A stretch of 64,000 bases of DNA from Candidatus Saccharimonadota bacterium (lineage in GTDB: Bacteria > Patescibacteriota > Saccharimonadia > Saccharimonadales > UBA4665), in NCBI GenBank assembly GCA_025928155.1, contig JAICKC010000004.1, forward strand, positions 1 to 64,000, given 5' to 3'. The stretch's first letter is position 1; each line of letters starts with the position of its first letter. Positions 24,177 through 32,215 of the stretch are shown here, piece after piece. The notes below the pieces were generated by a model, which saw only the letters and a list, made by a program, of their open reading frames with translations, had not been told where the DNA came from and searched no databases. A program made the position numbers and the translations under genes.

Positions 24177-26081
24177 CTATGCGATGGTTTCGATCAGGTA
24201 TGACGCGTCTGGTGGAAGTGTGAAGGATGCTTCCAAGTCGATAATCTTTGGCCTGCGTTCGCGTCCTCTTGTTGAGGTGAGCGTAATTACGCCGTTCGCT
24301 TGGTGGGCATCTAATAGTGAAACTGAGATGGTATTCTGAGAAAAGTTAGTAACTGAGATAATCTGTCGTCTGGGGTTTTTAGGATCGTTGCGGGCAAATG
24401 CGAGCACATCCCCATGGTCGGCATGAAGTATCCGTATCCCTCCTCCGTGCAGCGCAGAGTCATACTTGCGCTGCCTCAGAATTTCCCTGGCGAGTCGGTG
24501 TGGTGAACGTGGGTCACGTTGCTGTAGTTCGATGTTATCGCTTCGATAGACTTTTGGATCAACCGCCGGTAGCCACAGTTCCTCTGGTTGAGCATCGGAA
24601 AAACCACCATTCTTGGACGCGTCCCATGGTAGGGGCACACGTGCACCATCACGTTGTCCACTATCACCATCTTGTTGACGATCTTTAGGGACGATTATGT
24701 TGGCCCGTCCCAGCATGTCGCCCTGCCACATATAAAGAGCCCCTGGTAGTGCGCCCAGCAAAACACATACTGCCCGTGCGGTGGCTGCTGAATTGAGTCG
24801 TTTACGCAGCGGATCAGTGTCATGATTTCCCGACACTTGGTTCGGTACAGCACCCTCTAATGCGGACATCCGCGTATAGTAGTCCACGATTATGCGGCCG
24901 ATATTATGAGCCGTCCAGCGCGTACGATTTGTATTGAGTAGCATTTCGAAGTTAAACACATTTGCTCGGTCAGGTCGCAGATTATCTAGCCGGCCATCCT
25001 TATCGAGCGCAGACATCCAATCCTCAAAAATAAACCTGATATTCTTGCTCCGATACTTTGGTTCATCAAGGACTGAAACCAATTCATTGGCATAGTCACC
25101 CAGCTCCGGCCAATGACTCACTAATTTCTTCTGTTCCCATCGGTCATGAGGGTTTGTTACGCCGGGGTTGTATTCACCGATCTCCGTTCCGACAGGAGCA
25201 AGCTTCTCGTCACCGAAGTCAGGATCTTTGCCGATGTGGTTCATGACGTCAACCCGGAAGCTGTCTACGCCTCGATCAAGCCAGAAACGGACAACCTCTT
25301 TGATCTCTTCACGCACGGGAGGATGATTCCAGTTCAGCGATGGCTGCCCTTTCATAAACTCTGCGAGGTAGAACTGTCCGCGCGACTTACTCCATACCCA
25401 AGCTGTCACTGCGGGAATATCTGTAGCTCCCGGAACTTTGCCGGGGTTATCTTTCAGGAATTTATCTATCTCAGGTAACGAGAAAATGCTTGTCCAATTA
25501 TTTGGAACCGTGAAGCCGTCCGGTAAGTCTTCGAGTCGGTCGTTACCCACGATACCTTCTGGTAATTCACCTTTGACGGGCTTATGCCAGATGTAATAAT
25601 TTTTGTATGTATCAAAAAGTTCATGGGTCGGATCGCTGGATATTTTGAACCACTCGCTTTGGTCTGATGTATGGTTCGGAACGAGATCAAAAATAATACG
25701 GATGTCACGCTTATGTGCCTCACGAATAAGTTCCTCGACATCTTCCATTGTGCCAAGCTTGGGGTCGATCTTGCGGTAGTCCGAGATATCGTAGTTTCCG
25801 TCACATCCAGGTGACTCGTAGATGGGTCCAAGCCAGAATGCCGTTATGCCTGACTCTTGCGCCCAGTCTAGTTTTTCTGTGACACCAAGTATCGAGCCAA
25901 CGCCACAGTAACTCTCATTGTCACGCCGTACCTCATTGAATGTGTAAGGGTAGACGTGAAGTACATTCTCACTCCAGTCTCGATTAAGATAGGTCTCGTT
26001 TTGGACCGATTCGAACTCCGACGTTCGCTCTAAAAGCTGAACTGATTCAGGGCTAGACAGAGTAGTATGCCATGCAGCAAT
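24177..26081 (-). CDS. Glycoside hydrolase family 13 (alpha-amylase/alpha-glucosidase type), unusual start
   Basis: The open frame runs from a stop at 26091-26093 to 24177, about 634 aa. GH13 regions are clear: I DLVPNHTSD; II GVDSFRVDVMNH (nucleophile Asp); III IRFIFEDW (general acid Glu); IV VSGNHDTD. The early (beta/alpha) segment FWLGPIYESPGCDGNYDISD is also present. It probably cleaves or transfers alpha-glucosides in the cytoplasm. No ATG, GTG or TTG occurs in frame before the residue preceding EDVEEL (25746-25748), which would remove region-I-side strands. Options are ATT at 26079-26081 with AAGAGAG upstream, or a frameshifted start at ATG 26141-26143. Confidence 0.85.
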   Translation of the reverse strand: MAAWHTTLSSPESVQLLERTSEFESVQNETYLNRDWSENVLHVYPYTFNEVRRDNESYCGVGSILGVTEKLDWAQESGITAFWLGPIYESPGCDGNYDISDYRKIDPKLGTMEDVEELIREAHKRDIRIIFDLVPNHTSDQSEWFKISSDPTHELFDTYKNYYIWHKPVKGELPEGIVGNDRLEDLPDGFTVPNNWTSIFSLPEIDKFLKDNPGKVPGATDIPAVTAWVWSKSRGQFYLAEFMKGQPSLNWNHPPVREEIKEVVRFWLDRGVDSFRVDVMNHIGKDPDFGDEKLAPVGTEIGEYNPGVTNPHDRWEQKKLVSHWPELGDYANELVSVLDEPKYRSKNIRFIFEDWMSALDKDGRLDNLRPDRANVFNFEMLLNTNRTRWTAHNIGRIIVDYYTRMSALEGAVPNQVSGNHDTDPLRKRLNSAATARAVCVLLGALPGALYMWQGDMLGRANIIVPKDRQQDGDSGQRDGARVPLPWDASKNGGFSDAQPEELWLPAVDPKVYRSDNIELQQRDPRSPHRLAREILRQRKYDSALHGGGIRILHADHGDVLAFARNDPKNPRRQIISVTNFSQNTISVSLLDAHQANGVITLTSTRGRERRPKIIDLEASFTLPPDASYLIETIA

Positions 26082-26318
26082 GCTACTCTCTTAGTTTTAT
26101 AAATCAAATCCGGATCTTCACCTTCTAGGAAGAAAAACTTCATGCCCAAGTGCATAGATAAAACATAATGCCATTGAAACGGTATTGCTATAAGTTAACT
26201 TTTGTCTACCTATGGAGTGCTTGATTAAAGCCCAAATACATACCGGATATGGCTACAGTAAAACTCCTGCTGATAAGCAGTACGCCCATACCCTGTCCAG
26301 CATGCAAAGGTTCCAGAC

Positions 26319-26942
26319 TTAGATTCCATCTGTGCAAACTTTTGATTTTATGAACGTTTCCTGTTCCAGTACTTGGAGTGCGGCGTCGGCGACCTCTTCC
26401 CGGCTGACGTACCATTTGGGAGGCCCGTGCTCTTGTAAGGTAAAGGGTTTTGGCGCAGTGTTCTGTAACTTCAGAACGCGCAACACTGTCCAATCAAGAC
26501 CACTTTGCTTCAATATCTCTACGTGTTCTATGCCGTCACGCACTCGCGTTGGATCGATCAGCCGGATGCTCGTATTCAGTATTCTGTCGATAAGAGTAAT
26601 ATGGTCACCCGGGAAACGTACGCCTGTTCCTGTCAGGCTGACGATGCGCGTAAGGTTTTGTGCTTTCACTACAGAAGCTAAGGATCGAATGGCTTCGGTT
26701 TGTACGTGCAGCGGAGAACCTTTTACATGGCCGATGAAGCTAACGACGGAATCTTGCTCGCTAATTAACTTTGCCAGATCATTCCTGTTGGTCGCATCAC
26801 ACGGCATAACAGTGAGACGTTCATATGGGGACAAATTATTAGTGTGGTGCACTCCCGCTTGCACAGAATGCCCGGCTGCCAGAGCGCGCTCTACGAAGAT
26901 TTTACCCGATCGTCCATTTGCGGCGATGACAGCTAATTTCAT
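26319..26942 (-). CDS. NAD(P)-binding SDR/NmrA-like protein
   Basis: A 207-aa atypical short-chain dehydrogenase-like protein. The N-terminal nucleotide loop is KLAVIAANGRSGKIFVERAL (AxNGxxG in place of GxxGxxG); VMPCDATNRNDLAKLI is the acidic 'DxxD' strand; SVVSFIGHVKG and IVSLTGTGV follow. It resembles BLVRB/NmrA-type reductases that sense or reduce with NAD(P)H. Start chosen at ATG 26940-26942 with AAGG upstream; a longer frame would run through repeat F. The module lies between GH13 and repeat F. Confidence 0.82.
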   Translation of the reverse strand: MKLAVIAANGRSGKIFVERALAAGHSVQAGVHHTNNLSPYERLTVMPCDATNRNDLAKLISEQDSVVSFIGHVKGSPLHVQTEAIRSLASVVKAQNLTRIVSLTGTGVRFPGDHITLIDRILNTSIRLIDPTRVRDGIEHVEILKQSGLDWTVLRVLKLQNTAPKPFTLQEHGPPKWYVSREEVADAALQVLEQETFIKSKVCTDGI

Positions 26943-27037
26943 CCATACCTTTTTGTTAACGATAACTATTAGAAGCATAAGCTTCGCGGGCTTGACTTGC
27001 AAGCAAACGCACTCCCAATAGATAAACGGCTGCAAAT

Positions 27038-27104
27038 AAAAAACCAGTAGCGTCAATGCTTACTGGATTCTTTCTCAACTCTGTACTGTAGTTAGTCTTG
27101 GCTC
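27038..27104. repeat. Composite boundary repeat, copy F (CCAG-type hairpin)
   Basis: AAAAAACCAGTAGC...GCTTACTGGATT, then CTCTGTACTGTAGTTAG and core TCTTGGCTC with AGCTTAGTGG tail. It sits just after the stop of the alpha/beta-hydrolase gene and acts as its minus-strand terminator (stem then TTTTTT). Confidence 0.8.
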
Positions 27105-27135
27105 AGCTTAGTGGACGAGCTTCGCAATTCACGAA

Positions 27136-27663
27136 TTAACTTTTCGGAAGCTGAGCTGCAAATTCTTTTATTACAGCAAAGTCCAAATAGTTGTGGGTTT
27201 CGCCCGGAAGTGAGTGTACGGAAACATTCTGGCGCTCAATCTTTTTAAAATATGCGGCAACATCATTGAATGAGCCAAGTGGATCGTGCTCATTTTGAAG
27301 AATAATAACGGGAAACTCGGTAGCTCGTAACCAATCGTCAGCGGGCAGGTTGTGATTTACGACCATTTCAAGGGGGAACCCGGTAAATAGACACGCCTTT
27401 GGTTGAAGTGTCGTCTCGGCTGCCGCTTTACTAGCTAATATACTTCCAGCAGACTTTGCAAAAACGCAATAGGGGCCGAAATTTTCCATTACTGTTGATA
27501 GTTGTTCCACCTCACGCGCTAGATCGATTTCGCTATCCCCGGTGTCCCAGTGCCTGTAATTTTGCGCGTAAGTCTGACTGAAAAGCGGAGCAAGTTCGCG
27601 CTCCACTTCTGTGATCCACTGTTTATGGCGCTTGCTGTTTCCGGGTAGTAAAAGTAAGTTCAT
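27136..27663 (-). CDS. Alpha/beta-hydrolase-like protein
   Basis: A 175-aa short alpha/beta hydrolase. The first strand is MNLLLLPGNSKRHKQW (oxyanion-side loop), the nucleophile elbow is CVFAKSAGSILA (Ser in AKSAG), VIILQNEHDPLGS supplies the acid, and LPGETHNY the His. It is close to RBBP9/YdeN-like or 'alpha/beta hydrolase of unknown function' proteins. Its ATG (27661-27663) follows immediately on the T-tract of a terminator hairpin (repeat G), so expression would need readthrough, a promoter inside the hairpin, or leaderless initiation. Confidence 0.75.
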   Translation of the reverse strand: MNLLLLPGNSKRHKQWITEVERELAPLFSQTYAQNYRHWDTGDSEIDLAREVEQLSTVMENFGPYCVFAKSAGSILASKAAAETTLQPKACLFTGFPLEMVVNHNLPADDWLRATEFPVIILQNEHDPLGSFNDVAAYFKKIERQNVSVHSLPGETHNYLDFAVIKEFAAQLPKS

Positions 27664-27715
27664 AAAAAAATAATGCCACAAATGTGACATTATTCATATT
27701 GCTTATGCTCGACTC
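27664..27715. repeat. Composite boundary repeat, copy G (AATGTC-type hairpin)
   Basis: AAAAAAATAATGCCACAAAT with its complement AATGTGACATTATT form the hairpin, then ATTGCTTATGCTCGACTC core variant and an AGCTTATCGGTCTCGAATC tail (antisense tRNA T-arm-like). Minus-strand terminator with seven T residues. Confidence 0.7.
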
Positions 27716-27755
27716 AGCTTATCGGTCTCGAATCTGATGAGTTGCAATGAATCAT

Positions 27756-27928
27756 ATGAGCTATATTGAAGACAGCATCACTAAAGCAGGGCTACATGAT
27801 GTTTTTCGAAAACTGCCTGCGTCGCATCAAAAGAGTACACAGAGTGGATTGAAGAAGCTAAGAAATCTGAAATTCGAGCCAGAAGAATTCAAGAAATGTT
27901 GGAAATGCTAAACCAAAAAATCCAGTAG
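27756..27928 (+). pseudogene. YdeI/OmdA-family C-terminal remnant with frameshift
   Basis: ATG at 27756 opens MSYIEDSITKAGLHDVFRKL then PASHQ; one missing base in the A-run near 27828 separates it from KEYTEWIEEAKKSEIRARRI followed by QEMLEML. The latter is the conserved C-terminus of YdeI/OmpD-associated proteins (PF13376-type, WIEEAKxxETRxRRI). Only this short part of the protein exists here. The stop codon lies inside repeat H, so the repeat truncates or borders the gene precisely. Confidence 0.75.
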
Positions 27929-27973
27929 CATGAATGCTTGCTGGTTTCTCTGTAAAATATATGCTCTTGGCTC
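27915..27973. repeat. Composite boundary repeat, copy H (CCAG-type hairpin)
   Basis: AAAAAATCCAGTAGC...GCTTGCTGG, then a shortened spacer and core TCTTGGCTC with AGGTTGCCGGTCTGGGACC tail. It terminates the minus-strand gene at 28015 and overlaps the end of the YdeI remnant. Confidence 0.75.
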
Positions 27974-28014
27974 AGGTTGCCGGTCTGGGACCTTCGGAAA
28001 GATAAACCAGCCTC

Positions 28015-29064
28015 TTAAGAGTCTAAGCTTATTAAACCCGGTACGACAATTGATGACCACTGGAACACTGAGCTTTCTCGCGGTGGACTTTCTTGCGGTC
28101 TCGCAGAGACTGCTATGTCTGCGTATTCTCCATATTGCTCATCAGTTATAATGCCTCGAGCATTCAACGCTTCAGCTATAGCGTCAACGTGCGCGAGGCC
28201 GAGCACCGTTAACTTGTGGGGAGTATCTTTTTGCCCCCAACCGTCTAGCATGAGGTGGATAAAGCGTTTGTCTCTCAGGAAGTTATATAGCAGCGTGACC
28301 TTTTGGACCTGATTCAGAGGCACTTCGTCACTTTTTAGCAGATCTATTACGGGTCTAATGGTGGACTGTTCAAGGAAATGATTCAGCACGGACGCTTCTT
28401 CTTGCCAGGTTATGCCTGCGTCAGTGAGGGAAGACTGTATGGACGCCAGAGCATGTGTAAGGTTCAGCGTGAACGTTTCGTCGCCCAGCATTTCTTTATA
28501 GCGCTTAATAACGTGAGACTCAATATAGCTCTCGAATGGGGGACGCTCGTGGGTTCTTATGTAGAGGTAATTGGTAACCTGTCTAAATAAGAGATACGTC
28601 TGAATATCTTCGCTGCCTATTTCAGGCTTCACCATAAGGTGCTCGATAATACTCTTATCATCTTCGCCGATAACTGTGACATCGCAACCTTCATACAGGT
28701 ATGTGGCGGCAGTGCATACTAATGCTGCCCGTTCACCGTCAATGTCGATTGCGCTGGCCATGTCTCCGGCGTCGAGTCGCACATGACTAAACTCTCCAAA
28801 AAAATCAGTGCCTCTACAGGTAACTCGGGGAGTGGGACCCTCATTAACTACGGTGATCGGTTGATTCCTGCCTATAACTTCTCCGCTGGTTGTAAGTGTC
28901 AGATCTACTTCACGACTTCCTGTGATAGCTGCTTCGTGGTCTACGGCAATAGCTGTAACAGTTTGCCCGGTTTCGTTGTGCAAAAGAGAAAGCGCAACAG
29001 CGCCTCCTCCTAGTTGAATAAAGAACCGAGATTGTGCCGCTGAATCTGTAGGAAGTATTTCCAT
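28015..29064 (-). CDS. Hypothetical protein, 349 aa
   Basis: Not recognised. The N-terminal half is beta-rich (RFFIQLGGGAVALSLLH, TAIAVDHEAAITGSREVDLT). The C-terminal half is helical (VTNYLYIRTHERPPFESYIE and so on), ending near a Pro-containing tail. No signal peptide or membrane segment. The GGGAVALS start could reflect a small-molecule methyltransferase-like or ASKHA-type opening, but no motif is complete. It stands as a single-gene module between repeats H and I. Confidence 0.55.
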   Translation of the reverse strand: MEILPTDSAAQSRFFIQLGGGAVALSLLHNETGQTVTAIAVDHEAAITGSREVDLTLTTSGEVIGRNQPITVVNEGPTPRVTCRGTDFFGEFSHVRLDAGDMASAIDIDGERAALVCTAATYLYEGCDVTVIGEDDKSIIEHLMVKPEIGSEDIQTYLLFRQVTNYLYIRTHERPPFESYIESHVIKRYKEMLGDETFTLNLTHALASIQSSLTDAGITWQEEASVLNHFLEQSTIRPVIDLLKSDEVPLNQVQKVTLLYNFLRDKRFIHLMLDGWGQKDTPHKLTVLGLAHVDAIAEALNARGIITDEQYGEYADIAVSARPQESPPRESSVFQWSSIVVPGLISLDS

Positions 29065-29149
29065 ATGGGGTGTTGTAGTCTAATTCTTCGCTGATAATAA
29101 GGCATGTCGTTGTCCGCACAAGCTGACGTATCGCCATATTCTAGCATGG

Positions 29150-29215
29150 AAAAATCCAGTAGCATCAGTGTCTACTGGATTTGACTTCAACTTTGTACCA
29201 TACCTAGTCTGGCTC
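29150..29215. repeat. Composite boundary repeat, copy I (CCAG-type hairpin)
   Basis: AAAAATCCAGTAGC...TCTACTGGATT, then ACTTTGTACCATACCTAGTC (GTA/TAC mini-stem) and core TGGCTC with a GCGTTGCAAG tail. A second hairpin element follows at once (29231). Confidence 0.75.
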
Positions 29216-29230
29216 GCGTTGCAAGACAGA

Positions 29231-29300
29231 AATAAAAGACCTCCGACTAATGGGGTCAAAATACTTATGGCTCACCACAATAGGGAAAGTTATAATCGTG
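29231..29300. repeat. Composite boundary repeat, copy I2 (GACCTCC-type hairpin, ACCACAATAG-type tail)
   Basis: AAAAGACCTCCGACTAATGG GGTC forms a short hairpin related to copy K; ATACTTATGGCTC is the core; the tail ACCACAATAGGGAAAGTTAT AATCG matches copy D's tail. A different hairpin with the same tail shows the mosaic nature of the family. Confidence 0.65.
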
Positions 29301-29319
29301 ATTAAGCAGGATTTTAGGG

Positions 29320-29787
29320 TTATTCAGATGTGCTAATCGACGAGGTACCGCCCTCGGCAGTAATAATCGCTGCCGTTGCGTTGATCGAAACAGAATTTGA
29401 GCGAGTGCCATTTGAAGCGGTACGATTTAATATCTGTGGCATGAGTTGCATGTGTACGTCTTCAGGTGATAAGTAATCATCCTCGTAACTAATTTTATGT
29501 TCTTCAGCTTTTGACTTCAAAAACGTCATACCTTTTTGGAGTTTCTCAGTGTCATCTAGACCATACCCAATATCGACTGGGTTCTTGTCGTTTTCGTACA
29601 TGTGCGCATGATATGTGGCGTGACATGTCTGATCTATATGCCCCATACCGACCAATTTAAGCTTCCCATTTACTTCATGTTTGTGCTGCCATGCGATTAC
29701 CAGATCATTATGATCGTCCTGAACTAATATTCTCCAATTACTATGGGCAAAAGAGTGCGTGTATTCGGCTGCATTTTTATGAACCAT
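29320..29787 (-). CDS. Hypothetical protein, 155 aa
   Basis: Unrecognised. The N-terminal ~70 residues are rich in His, Asn and aromatic residues (SFAHSNWRILVQDDHNDLVI, HATYHAHMYEND) and look like a small beta-rich domain. The C-terminal ~50 residues are Ser/Thr/Ala-rich and probably disordered. No signal or membrane segment. Single-gene module between repeats I2 and J. Confidence 0.5.
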   Translation of the reverse strand: MVHKNAAEYTHSFAHSNWRILVQDDHNDLVIAWQHKHEVNGKLKLVGMGHIDQTCHATYHAHMYENDKNPVDIGYGLDDTEKLQKGMTFLKSKAEEHKISYEDDYLSPEDVHMQLMPQILNRTASNGTRSNSVSINATAAIITAEGGTSSISTSE

Positions 29788-29851
29788 ATTTATATATTAC
29801 GCTTAATAATTAATCTTATCTCCGACTTTGACATACGGTTTCAATACCATC

Positions 29852-30022
29852 TTGGGTATACAAAAAGTCAGAACCGAATCAACAGTTCTGGCTTCATCTA
29901 GTACGGCTTGGCTCGGCGTTTGCTTCGGGAATATAACCTTTACAGAAGATAAAGAAGTTGATGTCAACAGCCTCCATCTACTGCTTGGAGAATATAAAGG
30001 AGAAGCGGTAGACAAAGGTTGA
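29852..30022 (+). repeat. Composite boundary repeat, copy J, with GGCGTTTGC-type tail and ORF fragment
   Basis: The hairpin portion (29852-29900) matches copy E; the core is CTTGGCTC at 29907-29914; the tail GGCGTTTGCTTCGGGAATAT AACC is shared with copies K and M and runs on as a coding-like fragment, FGNITFTEDKEVDVNSLHLL then a stop at 30020-30022. The amino-acid sequence is better conserved among the three copies than random drift would predict. Confidence 0.7.
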
Positions 30023-30024
30023 GA

Positions 30025-30636
30025 TCAAGACAGCGCCTGAGTCTGTATTGGTGACACTATTCTTTTGAACATTGTCTCCAGACCCGACAGATCCATAGCC
30101 TCAGCGGCAAGTCGAGAAGCTTCATCATTCTCTCCGTCCATAACGGCATCCCAATTTATCGTATAACCAGCGTCACGGGCTACTCTCGACCAAAATACGC
30201 GTTGTGTCCGGCCATTGCCTTCTCGAAACGGGTGGATGTAGTTTAGCTGGTCGTAATAATAAGCAAGGCGTTTTACAAAGGCATCTTCACCCAAATCCTT
30301 TAGGTGGTTTTCCTTGGCGAGCTCCGTGAAAACATAGTTCCCGGCGTCTAGAATTTTACTAACCACCAAGAAGTACTCAGTATCTTCTCCGTTCTTCCTG
30401 ATGTCGACAGTCCTGATTTGACCAGCCCAGTCATATACTCCTTTGAAGAGCTGTCTGTGAATGGCGAGTACTTCATTCAGGTCATTGGAGCGAGGAATGG
30501 ACGCGCTTTCGAGCTCTAGCTCGTTCGCAAAAACCACTTGTGGTTCTAGCTTGCTTAATTCCTGAGAGGTCTTTGCGTTTAGAAGATTCCTCAGATCGCC
30601 GATACTTTTATCAAAGTACGGGTCGATGAATGTCAC
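30025..30636 (-). CDS. Fic/DOC-family AMPylator toxin
   Basis: A 203-aa Fic-domain protein. The catalytic motif is complete: HPFREGNGRTQR (HxFx(D/E)GNGRxxR), with the flap region GAGQIRTVDIRKNG-like segment (WAGQIRTVDIRKNGEDT) upstream. Fic toxins transfer AMP to targets such as gyrase and topoisomerase IV or EF-Tu. GTG at 30634-30636 starts directly after the antitoxin stop codon, so the two form a toxin-antitoxin pair on the minus strand. A class I arrangement (separate inhibitory helix) is implied. Confidence 0.92.
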   Translation of the reverse strand: MTFIDPYFDKSIGDLRNLLNAKTSQELSKLEPQVVFANELELESASIPRSNDLNEVLAIHRQLFKGVYDWAGQIRTVDIRKNGEDTEYFLVVSKILDAGNYVFTELAKENHLKDLGEDAFVKRLAYYYDQLNYIHPFREGNGRTQRVFWSRVARDAGYTINWDAVMDGENDEASRLAAEAMDLSGLETMFKRIVSPIQTQALS

Positions 30637-30813
30637 CTATAGAACTCCGTAGCGAGCTCGTATTTTCTCAGCTGCTTGCTTAGCCGAGACCTTCCCTACG
30701 ACATAGCTGTCCGCAATCTTCTTAGATTCTGCAGAAACCCTTAACCCCTCAAGCCGTTCATTCGCAACGGCTTGTTTTACGATGTTTTTTCGTTTTTCGT
30801 CAGTTGTTTTCAT
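30637..30813 (-). CDS. VbhA-like antitoxin of the Fic toxin
   Basis: A 58-aa protein starting at ATG 30811-30813. It has the antitoxin layout VKQAVANERLEGLRVSAESK then ADSYVVGKVSAKQAAEKIRA. The inhibitory helix motif of class I Fic antitoxins, (S/T)xxxE(G/N), appears as NERLEG: the Glu that blocks ATP positioning is present, but the first residue is Asn rather than Ser/Thr. Stop codon abuts the Fic start. Function is inferred from position and this pattern. Confidence 0.85.
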   Translation of the reverse strand: MKTTDEKRKNIVKQAVANERLEGLRVSAESKKIADSYVVGKVSAKQAAEKIRARYGVL

Positions 30814-30828
30814 GCTTATATTATACAA

Positions 30829-31010
30829 CAAAAAAGACCTCCGATGAAGTCTTTCATTGTGCTTATGCTTGGCTCGGCGTTTGCTTCGGGAATATAACCT
30901 TTACACCAGAAGAGGATATTGATGTCAAACGGCTTAATATGTTAATCGAGGGCCGTGAATATATTGACGGTGAGAGTGCTGCATGGGACGATGCCAGGAC
31001 CAAGTTTTGA
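30829..31010 (+). repeat. Composite boundary repeat, copy K, with GGCGTTTGC-type tail and ORF fragment
   Basis: Hairpin AAAAAAGACCTCCGATGAAG TCTTT is like copy C; then GTGCTTATGCTTGGCTC core and the J/K/M tail, continuing as FGNITFTPEEDIDVKRLNML then IEGREYIDGES and a stop at 31008-31010. On the minus strand the hairpin sits just upstream of the antitoxin start. Confidence 0.7.
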
Positions 31011-31080
31011 TTAAAGTACCTTCTTCCTGGTTGGTTATATTCTGAGTATCTGCTGCTTTCTTATTCCCCAATCCTGTAGT

Positions 31081-32052
31081 ATGGTTTGGGGTATAGAATG
31101 TATATCATCCATCGAAGCCTCTGCTTTTGTTCCGGAAGAAATATTCCGTGCCAGTATTGATGCAACTTATCGTCATGTACCTGACACGGAAATCGGGCTT
31201 ATGCGAGACCCGGGCGTTTTCTTAAAGCGACTTACTATCGGCCAAGAAGATGCTCCCACGCGACAACTATTTGTACTGGGTACATCGCATACGAATACCG
31301 CAAGCGAGTTGTCTTTGGTTCAAGGTGCCTGCAGACTAATGTTTGGCTCTCCAGACATGACGCTAGAGAACCCGAGCCTAATTGTAGAAGAGCGAGAACG
31401 AAATCCCGACATGGGCTCTTCCGATGAGTATACTTTTCAGAAAGAGGGTGAAATTGCAGTGGTAGAAAAGTATTTTAGAGGAACAACGGGCAAAAGAGTG
31501 CTGAGTTTTGGCCTAGACCCAGGGACATGGACAGCATTAGCTAACAAGTACGGTGTCGAAAGGGCGCGAAAGTACGTGCAATATCGACTCGGGCCACAGT
31601 GGAGCGCTATCCCTGATAGCGAGAGGCCAACGCTCGACCAATACTTCGCTGAAGCGCTTGGGCGCTACCCGGAAATTACAATGTCACTTCCAAATAATTA
31701 CCCGGTATCTACCGTCAGGCGACTCTCAGAGTTGGTTCTCAAGGTATCTGATGTTATGGAACCGGCAGACCGGCGGTACTTGGCCGAATGGTTGCGTCGT
31801 CAGACGATTGCTCCTTACGCTCTCCGTGAGAAAGAAGCAAAGCTAACCCCGATGCAGTACTTTTCAATAATAGTGAACAAAGAACGTGCTATGGCTCTGC
31901 TCCGTACTACTCTCCAAGAGCTGCGAAGTGGTCATGATGTGTGCATTGCTGGCGGAGAACTCCATGGAGTGACAACCACAGAAGCTATAGACAGGGCGCA
32001 GGGAGAACTCGGTTGGCACGTCATTCAAGAGGACTTAGCGCTCGTTGCGTAG
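31081..32052 (+). CDS. TraB/PrgY-like (GumN/TIKI superfamily) protein, tentative
   Basis: A 323-aa soluble protein. Near the N-terminus LFVLGTSHTNTASELSLV has the GTSH pattern; near the C-terminus HDVCIAGGELHGVTTTEAID has a second His motif and is followed by GWHV. This pair of His-containing ends around a helical middle is the layout of TraB/GumN/TIKI metallohydrolase-like proteins. The middle has no diagnostic motif. Start ATG 31081 lacks a clear ribosome-binding site. It is a plus-strand module between repeats K and L. Confidence 0.5.
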   Translation: MVWGIECISSIEASAFVPEEIFRASIDATYRHVPDTEIGLMRDPGVFLKRLTIGQEDAPTRQLFVLGTSHTNTASELSLVQGACRLMFGSPDMTLENPSLIVEERERNPDMGSSDEYTFQKEGEIAVVEKYFRGTTGKRVLSFGLDPGTWTALANKYGVERARKYVQYRLGPQWSAIPDSERPTLDQYFAEALGRYPEITMSLPNNYPVSTVRRLSELVLKVSDVMEPADRRYLAEWLRRQTIAPYALREKEAKLTPMQYFSIIVNKERAMALLRTTLQELRSGHDVCIAGGELHGVTTTEAIDRAQGELGWHVIQEDLALVA

Positions 32053-32150
32053 TTACTACAAAGCCTCCGAGGTCTAGCCGTTACGATTTATATCTTGTGG
32101 TGAGGACAAAACTGGATTCGAACTTTCGTAACAGAGATAGAAATAAAGAT

Positions 32151-32215
32151 AGATCAGAAAACCAAACGTTCCTGATCTGTTATTTTTCTTGGCTCAGCTT
32201 GCCGGTCTCGAACCT
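32151..32215. repeat. Composite boundary repeat, copy L (GATCAG-type hairpin)
   Basis: GATCAGAAAACCAAACGTTC CTGATC hairpin, TTATTTTTCTTGGCTC core and an AGCTTGCCGGTCTCGAACC tail. This is the best antisense match to a tRNA T-loop and 3' end, with CCA-equivalent and TTCGA spacing as in the real tRNA-like gene at 36089. It encodes the last residues (TGSRPAS) and stop of the GT4 gene. Confidence 0.7.

Noticed and set aside
32100-32126. A second tRNA 3' end (GGATTCGAAC) left of element L
   Set aside because: The T-loop-like sequence is present, but the T-stem does not pair and the CCA is out of register by two bases. Kept only as a possible degenerate remnant.
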